DNA from: a bacterium
GTDB taxonomy: Bacteria; Electryoneota; Electryoneia; Electryoneales; Electryoneaceae
Length of the DNA stretch: 38,602 nucleotides
Assembly: GCA_019912845.1 (NCBI GenBank)
Contig: JAIOHU010000194.1
Location: 1-38,602 of the forward strand
Direction: 5' to 3'
Part shown: positions 8,369-14,148 of the stretch, piece after piece
How the letters are laid out: each line of letters starts with the position of its first letter
Numbering within the stretch: the first letter of the stretch is position 1
The notes under the pieces: generated by a model
Databases searched by the model: none
The model's input: only the letters and a program-made list of their open reading frames with translations
What the model was told of the DNA's origin: nothing
Program-made: the position numbers and the translations under genes

Positions 8369-8914
8369 CTATTTCTTTTGTAAAGTCATCACCATAAAAC
8401 GTGAACCTTCCATCTGGATTGGTCCCTCAGGTTTGGCAATGTCCTCAGTTTCCTGGATAAACCGCTCCATCACGTCGCGTCCCAATTCTTTATGGGTTAC
8501 CATCCGACCCTTGAAAATCAGGGTTATTTTCACCTTATCACCTTTTTCGATGAATTCACGAATTGACTTTAATTTGAATCCAAAATCGTGATCATCAATT
8601 TTCGGCGTCACCCGAATTTTTTTAACCTGAGACTTGTGCCCTTTTTTACGACTGATTTTCTCTTTTTTAGCGAGTTCATACTGAAACTTGCCATAATCGA
8701 GAATCCTGGTAACTGGTGGTTTTGCTTGTGGTGCAACTTCAACAAGGTCAAGTTCACTCTCTCGGGCGAGTTCCAATGCCTTTGTTGTTTTTACAATTCC
8801 AGCCTGATTACCCTCGGCGTCAATCAGACGCACTTCCGGGGCTGTAATTTTTTCATTGATACGGTGAGACGGTTCATTGTCTGGTGCTGAACCGCGCTGA
8901 CGGGCAAATGCGAT
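8369..8914 (-). CDS. infC: Translation initiation factor IF-3, with AUC start codon
   Basis: The product has both IF-3 domains: the N-terminal '[20 protein letters not shown]' region and '[18 protein letters not shown]', then the C-terminal '[20 protein letters not shown]' and '[17 protein letters not shown]'. Starting at the first ATG/GTG would cut into the conserved 'APEVRLID' block. Reading upstream in frame gives '[20 protein letters not shown]' beginning at ATC (complement of 8912-8914), preceded by AGAGGAG with about 8 bases spacing; this gives 181 residues, the usual length. IF-3 genes commonly use AUU, AUC or AUA starts because IF-3 rejects non-canonical initiation, creating negative feedback. 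The rare start is therefore an expected but notable feature. It opens the infC-rpmI-rplT operon directly after a tRNA gene. Confidence 0.93.
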   Translation of the reverse strand: MAFARQRGSAPDNEPSHRINEKITAPEVRLIDAEGNQAGIVKTTKALELARESELDLVEVAPQAKPPVTRILDYGKFQYELAKKEKISRKKGHKSQVKKIRVTPKIDDHDFGFKLKSIREFIEKGDKVKITLIFKGRMVTHKELGRDVMERFIQETEDIAKPEGPIQMEGSRFMVMTLQKK

Positions 8915-8954
8915 GAGCTGTTCTCCTCTGTTACATGAACCAATTAATTCAATG

Positions 8955-9029
8955 TGGGCACTACTGGACTCGAACCAGTGACCTCTGCCATGTCAAGACA
9001 GCGCTCTAACCAAGCTGAGCTAAGCGCCC
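8955..9029 (-). tRNA. tRNA-Val (GAC)
   Basis: A full cloverleaf is readable on the minus strand: acceptor GGGCGCT/AGTGCCC with discriminator A, D-arm 'TTAGCTCAGCTTGGTTAGAG', anticodon stem CTGTC/GGCAG with loop TTGACAT (anticodon GAC), and T-arm with GGTTCGAGTCC. The 3' CCA is not encoded. It is the last tRNA before infC. Confidence 0.95.
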
Positions 9030-9074
9030 ATAAATAAAATCTATTATCCTACTGAGTTGATGCAGGATATTGGG

Positions 9075-9160
9075 TGGTGCCGGGAGCCGGACTTGAACCG
9101 GCACGGGGTTGCCCCCGGGGGATTTTAAGTCCCCTGTGTCTGCCATTCCACCACCCCGGC
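9075..9160 (-). tRNA. tRNA-Leu (TAA)
   Basis: The minus strand shows acceptor GCCGGGG/TCCCGGC, anticodon stem GGGGA/TCCCC around loop CTTAAAA (anticodon TAA), a long variable arm (CCGGGGGCAACCCCGTG) as expected for a class II tRNA, and T-loop GGTTCAAGTCC. ACCA follows the acceptor stem, so CCA is encoded here, unlike in the neighbouring tRNA genes. Confidence 0.95.
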
Positions 9161-9227
9161 TGAAAAACTCCGGAAACCGTGGCTTTCGCACACTATAAAT
9201 CTAGTGCATCCTGACGAATAGAACTGG

Positions 9228-9300
9228 AGGCGGCGGTCGGATTCGAACCGACGAATAAAGGTTTTGCAGACCTTCGCCTTAGCCACTTGGCTACGCCGCC
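9228..9300 (-). tRNA. tRNA-Cys (GCA)
   Basis: The minus strand has acceptor GGCGGCG/CGCCGCC with discriminator T (U), the identity base expected for tRNA-Cys, anticodon loop TCTGCAAAA (anticodon GCA) and T-arm GGTTCGAATCC. CCA is not encoded. Confidence 0.95.
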
Positions 9301-9320
9301 CGGTATTGCCTAAAACGGCA

Positions 9321-9345
9321 GCAGGCAGGAACTGGTCCTACCTGC
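9321..9345 (-). other. Stem-loop between tRNA-Gly and tRNA-Cys
   Basis: On the minus strand GCAGGTAGGA and TCCTGCCTGC pair over 10 positions (one G-U wobble) around a 5-base loop. It sits between two tRNA genes read in the same direction and is not followed by a T-run. A processing or stabilising hairpin in a polycistronic tRNA transcript is the simplest reading, by inference. Confidence 0.45.
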
Positions 9346-9360
9346 GGTCGGCGTCCTTAG

Positions 9361-9433
9361 AGCGAGAGACCGGACTCGAACCGGCGACAACCACGTTGGC
9401 AACGTGGAGCTCTACCAACTGAGCTACTCTCGC
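9361..9433 (-). tRNA. tRNA-Gly (GCC)
   Basis: The minus strand shows acceptor GCGAGAG/CTCTCGC with discriminator T (U), D-arm 'TAGCTCAGTTGGTAGAGC', anticodon stem CCACG/CGTGG around TTGCCAA (anticodon GCC) and T-arm GGTTCGAGTCC. CCA is not encoded. Confidence 0.96.
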
Positions 9434-9509
9434 CTGTAATTTTTTAGAACCGGAAAATATCGGCACAAAGTTCTAATAAATGCAAGATATTGTCCGACTC
9501 GCCGAGTTG

Positions 9510-9662
9510 CTATTCCTCCTCTGGAGGAACAGAACGTTCGAACGCTCTTCGACGAATTTCCCAGGACTTACGGGCACCTTTTTGAGCTGTTTTAACGCCC
9601 TGACGCCTTATGTACCAGAACAAAACCGCGAGGACGATGATAACCACAAGCAATGTCATCAT
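9510..9662 (-). CDS. Small single-pass membrane protein inside the tRNA cluster
   Basis: A 50-codon frame begins at tandem ATGs (9662 and 9659) just after GGGAGTAA and ends at TAG (9510-9512). The peptide opens with a hydrophobic helix (TLLVVIIVLAVLFWYI), followed by a strongly basic stretch (RRQGVKTAQKGARKSWEIRRR) and an acidic tail ending PPEEE. The layout predicts a single N-terminal transmembrane helix with the basic part in the cytoplasm. The Shine-Dalgarno, the sensible membrane topology and the fit between tRNA-Ala (25 bases upstream) and tRNA-Gly suggest a genuine gene, possibly co-transcribed with the tRNAs. I recognise no family and assign no function. Confidence 0.6.
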   Translation of the reverse strand: MMTLLVVIIVLAVLFWYIRRQGVKTAQKGARKSWEIRRRAFERSVPPEEE

Positions 9663-9687
9663 TTACTCCCTGTTCGCGGAATACAAG

Positions 9688-9760
9688 TGGAGCCTAGCGG
9701 GATCGAACCGCTGACCTCCTGAATGCCATTCAGGCGCTCTCCCAGCTGAGCTAAGGCCCC
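9688..9760 (-). tRNA. tRNA-Ala (GGC)
   Basis: The minus strand gives acceptor GGGGCCT/AGGCTCC, in which a central G-T wobble is visible, discriminator A, D-arm 'TAGCTCAGCTGGGAGAGC', anticodon stem CCTGA/TCAGG around ATGGCAT (anticodon GGC) and T-arm GGTTCGATCCC. CCA is not encoded. It is the most upstream tRNA of the minus-strand cluster. Confidence 0.95.
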
Positions 9761-9848
9761 AAATTGATTTATCTGCAAAACAGCAGGTATCATAAACTAC
9801 TTCCCGGAATCGACAATGTTGCACATCAATTCCACTCCAGTATAACAG

Positions 9849-9875
9849 CGCCTTGAGAACAGCGTTCTCAAGGCG
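9849..9875. other. Perfect 12-bp stem-loop downstream of the stress-protein gene
   Basis: CGCCTTGAGAAC and GTTCTCAAGGCG form a perfect 12-bp stem with a 3-base AGC loop. It lies between the end of the universal stress protein gene (9948) and tRNA-Ala. No T-run follows on either strand, so it is not a textbook intrinsic terminator, but it could stop transcription or protect the 3' end of the upstream mRNA. Confidence 0.55.
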
Positions 9876-9947
9876 GCTCCAATATAAACAGAGTGCTAAA
9901 GGGAGTCAACAAATAAAAAAACAACCTCTCTGCACTCCAACTCCCAA

Positions 9948-10397
9948 TCATTTCGTTTTTTTGATCACGAGAACCGGAATTTCCGAGACTCTTATCACAT
10001 GCTCTGCCACCGAACCCATAATCTGCTCAGCTAAGCTGGTTCTGCCGATGGAACGCATCACGATGATATCAGCTTTGATACTCTTGGCAATATTCAAGAT
10101 TTCTTTTCGTGGATTTCCCTGACGAATCATGATTTCGTATTCGCCCTTTTTGAGTCCACCGGAAGCAGCCAGTTTTTCCATTACTGTGCGGCATTCCACA
10201 GCTTTCTCTCTCATGAAGTCTTGATAATTTGCTGCACTGACACGCAGGTTCTGCATCTCTTCCATGTCCATGAATTCTTCATGGATATTGAGCAAAGTGA
10301 TCTTACCACCGTACTTTCTGCGTAAATCGACAGCATGGTAGAAAGCTTCGTTTGATTTGTCCGAAATATCAGTTGGAAACAGTATATGCTGAAACAT
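9948..10397 (-). CDS. Universal stress protein (UspA family)
   Basis: From the chosen start the product has 149 residues: 'MFQHILFPTDISDKSNEAF' (UspA beta-1 and helix-1 region), 'KITLLNIHEEF', and the C-terminal 'ADIIVMRSIGRTSLAEQIMG', 'SVAEHVIRVSEIPVLVIK'. The ATP-binding loop of the family is G-2x-G-9x-G-(S/T); here the final Gly-Ser are present but the first Gly is replaced (RSIG), so nucleotide binding is uncertain. The frame is open five codons further upstream, but the second ATG (10395-10397) has AAGGAAG at good spacing and matches the family start. It lies downstream of the NhaD-like antiporter on the same strand with a gap of about 50 bases and may share its transcript. Confidence 0.9.
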   Translation of the reverse strand: MFQHILFPTDISDKSNEAFYHAVDLRRKYGGKITLLNIHEEFMDMEEMQNLRVSAANYQDFMREKAVECRTVMEKLAASGGLKKGEYEIMIRQGNPRKEILNIAKSIKADIIVMRSIGRTSLAEQIMGSVAEHVIRVSEIPVLVIKKTK

Positions 10398-10445
10398 AAT
10401 TTCTTCCTTCATCCTTCCCCCCAGATTGATTAAAACTGCAAATTC

Positions 10446-12035
10446 TTAAAAGAATATCAGACTTATAATTACAAATAGCGGTCCCAGAATACCTACTGAC
10501 CAAATCATATATCCGAAGAAACTGGGCATGGCTACTTTATTCTCTTCAGCGATGCTGCGCACCATGAAGTTGGGAGCATTTCCGATGTAGGTCATCGCGC
10601 CAAAGAACACCGCACCAACTGAAATCGCGACCAAGTCATGATAAAAAGACTGTGCCACTGCAGCAGAATAGCCAGGTGCTGATCCTTCAGTGAGCAATGC
10701 GGGTACAACTGATTCAGGAATCTGCAGATTACCAAGTGATAAATTAAAGAAGGTTAAATAAGTTGGTGCGTTATCCAGGAAGGCTGAAAGCCCACCAGTG
10801 ATGAAATAATAATGAATCGGTTCTTTTACGATGTTCGTAATAAAGGCGAGGTGTCCCGCAGAACCCGATTTCAACATTGCCAGTGCAGGTATGATACACA
10901 TGAAAATACCAGCAAAAAGATAAGCGACTTCTAAGATTGGAAACCAGGTAAAGCCATTGTCTTTACGAATTCGTTGCGATGTGGTCTTCATTGATAGTAT
11001 TACCATCACGATGATAAAGACATCGCGAATGATATTTTCGTAACGCATGTGAACACCAAAAACGTTCACTTCACCCAACCTTACAATACCACTAAAGAGC
11101 ACAGCAGCCATAACACCAATCAGAAACAGAAAGTTGTGGGATCCATGAAGGCTGAGTGGTACCTTTTCATCTTTGTTGTGCTTCTCTACATTCGCCCTGT
11201 CTTTACGATAAAGAATGCTGTCGAGAATAAAGAATGCTACCAGCAGAGTAATGCTTGCTGTCAGGAATTCTGGAATCAGATGTAGTGTCCAAAAGAACGG
11301 AACGCCATGCAAAAAGCCGAGGAATAGTGGTGGATCGCCCAATGGCGTTAGGGATCCACCGATATTACTCACCAGGAAAATGAAAAATATAACAACGTGC
11401 ATTTTTGATTTACGATGTTGATTCGCCCGCAGTACGGGACGTATAAGCACCATGGATGCTCCTGTGGTGCCCATCCAGGATGCCATTATAGTTCCGATAA
11501 CCAACAAGATCAGGTTTGCCTTGGGAGTTCCAACAAGGGTGCCTTTCAGATAGATTCCACCTGAAGCAACGAACAACCCAAGCAACAGGATAATGAAAGG
11601 TATATAGTCAGCGAGATAGATGTGCAGAATTTCATATACGGCTTCACCTTTGTACACAATCAGAAATGGGATTGCAAAAAGTAGAGCCCAGAAAATAGAA
11701 ACCTTGGGGAAATTATGGTGCCACCAGTGTGGAGCAAAAAGTGGGAAAAGTGCTATGGAAAGTAGAATACCTACAAATGGTATTACACTCCATAGTGGAA
11801 GTTTCTTCCCGAGATCAGATACATGGTGACCTCCACCATGTTCTGCATCGTCATGCCCGCCACCATGGGGGTCGTTATGTCCGGAAGATTGTATACCATG
11901 ATGATCTTGCTGTTCAGCATGAAGTGTACCTTGATGCTCCTCCGTAGCTTCATCGTGATGCTCCTGTGCTGAGGCAATACTCACCATTGCAATAAGAAGC
12001 AGGAGAGATAATACGAGCACTAACCTTTTCACCAT
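10446..12035 (-). CDS. NhaD-like sodium:proton antiporter with His-rich N-terminus
   Basis: This 529-residue protein starts with a signal peptide-like segment (MVKRLVLVLSLLLLIAMVSIASA), then residues 25-74 hold 12 histidines with many Asp/Glu/Gly. The remainder is polytopic, with 'ASWMGTTGASMVLIRP', 'FLVSNIGGSLTPLGDPPLFL' and, near the end, 'GAMTYIGNAPNFMVRSIAEE'. These are hallmarks of the ion transporter superfamily and of NhaD/ArsB-type antiporters, in particular the 'NIGGSLTPLGDPPLF' and 'GNAPN' hairpins that build the ion site. It probably exchanges Na+ (or Li+) for H+ at the inner membrane. The His-rich, presumably periplasmic segment is an extra feature that could sense pH or bind metal. 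The Na+/H+ assignment is by family; substrate is not proven. Confidence 0.85.
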   Translation of the reverse strand: MVKRLVLVLSLLLLIAMVSIASAQEHHDEATEEHQGTLHAEQQDHHGIQSSGHNDPHGGGHDDAEHGGGHHVSDLGKKLPLWSVIPFVGILLSIALFPLFAPHWWHHNFPKVSIFWALLFAIPFLIVYKGEAVYEILHIYLADYIPFIILLLGLFVASGGIYLKGTLVGTPKANLILLVIGTIMASWMGTTGASMVLIRPVLRANQHRKSKMHVVIFFIFLVSNIGGSLTPLGDPPLFLGFLHGVPFFWTLHLIPEFLTASITLLVAFFILDSILYRKDRANVEKHNKDEKVPLSLHGSHNFLFLIGVMAAVLFSGIVRLGEVNVFGVHMRYENIIRDVFIIVMVILSMKTTSQRIRKDNGFTWFPILEVAYLFAGIFMCIIPALAMLKSGSAGHLAFITNIVKEPIHYYFITGGLSAFLDNAPTYLTFFNLSLGNLQIPESVVPALLTEGSAPGYSAAVAQSFYHDLVAISVGAVFFGAMTYIGNAPNFMVRSIAEENKVAMPSFFGYMIWSVGILGPLFVIISLIFF

Positions 12036-12127
12036 TCGCCTCCCAATCCCCCTGAGGGGTACACGTAACTTACACTCTTGCGAGTTAATCGTAATACCCG
12101 GCGTTTGAAGTGGACATCAAACGTAGT

Positions 12128-12170
12128 ATTTCTCGAATATTATCACTATGAAAAATAATTTTCGAGAAAT
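12128..12170. promoter_or_regulatory. Long AT-rich inverted repeat upstream of the antiporter gene
   Basis: ATTTCTCGAATATTAT (12128-12143) and ATAATTTTCGAGAAAT (12155-12170) pair at 15 of 16 positions across an 11-base spacer. It lies about 95 bases upstream of the antiporter start and downstream of the epimerase stop (12292), both genes on the minus strand. A second smaller inverted repeat (GTTTGA / TCAAAC) lies at about 12113-12132. It could be an operator or the epimerase terminator; no clear T-run decides this. Confidence 0.45.
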
Positions 12171-12291
12171 GTTATGAATCCACTGATATTTATTTGAGTG
12201 GAGCTAAAATAGCTCTGAAAATGCCACGCTTCAACCTGTATCGGAAACTACTCCAGATAAATGGGATCAATAAGCTACGGTATGAGGTTGG

Positions 12292-13299
12292 TTATCTGAT
12301 GAGATACCCTTCTCGTGTATACCATTCGAGTGCCCTCATAATAGCAGGATCAATCGTTCTTGTTGGCTTATACCCAATCTCCCTCTTTGCAACTTCACTG
12401 GAAAGATATTCTCCAGTCATTGCGAAATGAATTCCGACTAAAGGCAGTAGTGGCTTTGGACGCTTTAATATTTTTCCTGTGATCTCACCGATTAAACTTA
12501 AAGGAATAAGGGTTTTCGGGTTGACAACAATTGAAGGCGGTCTCTGATCTGCAAGTCGGGCGATTTTACGTGTGAAATCTGGAATACCCAAGTTTATCCC
12601 TCCTAATACATACAGTTTTCCCGTTTGTCCAGACTCAAGTGCCTGCATTATTCCCTTAGCGACATCTCGTACATCAACCACATTCGTTCTTCCCGCAAAA
12701 GTGAAGGGCTGCCAACGAGCGGCATACTCGAGGACCAGTCTACCCGTTGTTGGTTTATGGTCGAACTCCCCGAAAATACCTGTTGGAACTACGGTCACAA
12801 GGTTTGTCCTGGAGGCTGATTGCAGAAATTTTTCTTGCATGGATCGTTTGATCTCAGCATACAAACTGAACCTCCGCCATTCCTGCCAGGGTGCATTTTC
12901 ATCTTCAGGTGCGCCATCGGGATATCTACCAACAGCAGTTGGTGCTGAAACATAGATAAAACGGTCTACGGGGTGTTGCTGGAGTGCACGCTTGATGTTA
13001 TTGACCTGAAGTTCTGCTTGTCTGAGTTGCTGTTTGCGTCCCATGGAATAAATGGGGTAATATCCGGCGGAATGAATGAGAACATCGCATCCTTTAAGAG
13101 CGTTTTCGAGTACCTCACTGTCTTGCAGATCGCCATATACCAATTCCAGTGGTAATCCCGCAAGCAGTTTCGGGCTCGGCTTCCTTGTCAATACACGCAC
13201 TGAATACCCAGCTTCGAGGAGTTTTCGTACGATATGACAACCCAGAAAACCTGCACCTCCTAAAACCAGAACTCTTTGACTAGACTCATAGTATTTCAT
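12292..13299 (-). CDS. NAD(P)-dependent epimerase/reductase (extended SDR)
   Basis: The product (335 residues from ATG 13297-13299, which has AAGGTGGA seven bases upstream) shows a Rossmann start 'RVLVLGGAGFLGCHIVRKLL' (GGAGFLG at 14-20), 'GDLQD', 'VLIHSAG' and the SDR catalytic pair Y147-xxx-K151 (SLYAEIK) with a Ser in 'VSAPTAVG'. This is the extended, atypical SDR group that includes dihydroflavonol-4-reductase-like and HpnA-like enzymes acting on sugars, sterols or hopanoid precursors. The context gives no pathway, so the substrate is unassigned. The frame also opens at a GTG four codons earlier, with no better ribosome binding site. Gene and fold are certain; function is generic. Confidence 0.85.
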   Translation of the reverse strand: MKYYESSQRVLVLGGAGFLGCHIVRKLLEAGYSVRVLTRKPSPKLLAGLPLELVYGDLQDSEVLENALKGCDVLIHSAGYYPIYSMGRKQQLRQAELQVNNIKRALQQHPVDRFIYVSAPTAVGRYPDGAPEDENAPWQEWRRFSLYAEIKRSMQEKFLQSASRTNLVTVVPTGIFGEFDHKPTTGRLVLEYAARWQPFTFAGRTNVVDVRDVAKGIMQALESGQTGKLYVLGGINLGIPDFTRKIARLADQRPPSIVVNPKTLIPLSLIGEITGKILKRPKPLLPLVGIHFAMTGEYLSSEVAKREIGYKPTRTIDPAIMRALEWYTREGYLIR

Positions 13300-13723
13300 T
13301 GGCACTTCCACCTTATCAACAGGTAAATAAAGGGTTTAGGATAACATTTCTGAAAATGAAGTTATTACCGGGTTTACATTGATTCCTCAGATGGAATGAC
13401 CTCTTTGCCAAATCTATCGAAATCGTTCAGTCGTTGAGGAACCGACAAGTTTTCAATGAGAATCTTTTAATAAACTCTTGACTCTCGTACCAGTCCTGAG
13501 TATTTTCGCGAGTTAGCACAAGCTCACTTTTTGCTGAATTTTTTCTATGTTAAAGCTTTCAGAGGATTCAGGGAACGATTCCCCACAAGATGAACTGGCT
13601 CTGGAGCAAATATTTTTCTAATAATAATTGCTAAGTTTTGATCTGTATCACACTCTTTCAGTTCTGTATTAGCGACCTTATGGCTTCAATTTATGAAAAT
13701 GCTGTTGTGGCAGGAGAATTAAA
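13300..13723. other. Intergenic region between divergent genes
   Basis: About 420 bases separate the divergent epimerase and DUF2892 genes, so promoters for both should lie here. One sigma70-like candidate for the plus strand is TTGACT (13478-13483) followed after exactly 17 bases by TATTTT (13501-13506), but it is 220 bases from the next gene and promoters in FCB bacteria often have a different consensus. No open frame of convincing quality and no RNA gene is visible. Confidence 0.5.
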
Positions 13724-13924
13724 ATGAGTTTGAATGTTGGATCTGTTGACAAATTTTTTCGTGTATTAATGGGTGTAATCATTGTGATGTTGGGTTCTTT
13801 TAATCAGTCCTGGCTTGGGTTAATTGGGTTTTATCCAATTTTGACAGGCTTAACAAGCTGGTGCCCTTTGTACCGATCATTGCATATTTCCACTAATCGA
13901 GATTTATCGATTCGTCAGCATTAA
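13724..13924 (+). CDS. DUF2892 (YgaP-type) small inner-membrane protein
   Basis: This 66-residue protein has the family opening 'MSLNVGSVDKFFRVLMGV' and two closely spaced hydrophobic segments (residues about 12-27 and 29-45), followed by 'TSWCPLYRSL', the usual 'G.~~WCPly~~~G' end motif containing a conserved Cys. DUF2892 occurs alone or fused to rhodanese domains (as in YgaP) and is thought to take part in sulfur or redox handling at the membrane; no rhodanese gene is adjacent. The start has AGGAG eight bases upstream. A terminator follows at 13951, so it is a monocistronic gene. Confidence 0.85.
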   Translation: MSLNVGSVDKFFRVLMGVIIVMLGSFNQSWLGLIGFYPILTGLTSWCPLYRSLHISTNRDLSIRQH

Positions 13925-13950
13925 TACTAGTGAAATACTTGAAAAATTTT

Positions 13951-13978
13951 GCCCCGGATTAAGTTCGGGGCTTTTTTT
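13951..13978 (+). terminator. Intrinsic terminator after the DUF2892 gene
   Basis: GCCCCGGA and TTCGGGGC pair over 8 positions (one G-U) around loop TTAAG, followed by seven T residues. It lies 27 bases after the stop codon on the same strand. Confidence 0.93.
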
Positions 13979-14026
13979 AGCTTATCCAAGACAATTTATT
14001 CTATTAACCTCTTGATATAATGTCTT

Positions 14027-14053
14027 ATCACAAAAATTCTAAGTTTTTGTGAT
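14027..14053. promoter_or_regulatory. Inverted repeat upstream of the M23 peptidase gene
   Basis: ATCACAAAAA and TTTTTGTGAT form a perfect 10-bp inverted repeat with a 7-base spacer, about 95 bases upstream of the ATG at 14149. Its right arm continues as TTTTTGTGATTGGT, sharing TTTGTGATTGGT with a hairpin at 24610 upstream of another T9SS cargo gene. A role in regulating exported-protein genes is possible, but the arms could equally be a remnant repeat. Confidence 0.4.
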
Positions 14054-14148
14054 TGGTGGAATTCGGCTCACGCTCGGAATGACTCCTTTGGGCGTTCTCG
14101 AACAGCCTGAAATTCTCACATACAATCTTTAACTCGAAGGATATCCTC

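Noticed and set aside
9480..9722. 80-codon plus-strand frame
   Set aside because: It runs through the minus-strand membrane peptide gene and into tRNA-Ala, with no ribosome binding site of note.
12197..12214. GAGCTA-AAA-TAGCTC hairpin as terminator of the epimerase gene
   Set aside because: Short stem, only a 3-base loop, and no T-run on the minus strand.
12572..12955. 127-codon plus-strand frame
   Set aside because: Fully antisense to the SDR epimerase, which has intact cofactor and catalytic motifs.
13478..13506. TTGACT-N17-TATTTT promoter-like pair
   Set aside because: Not listed as a separate promoter: it is 220 bases from the next gene, the -10 is poor, and primary-sigma promoters in FCB bacteria often differ from this consensus.
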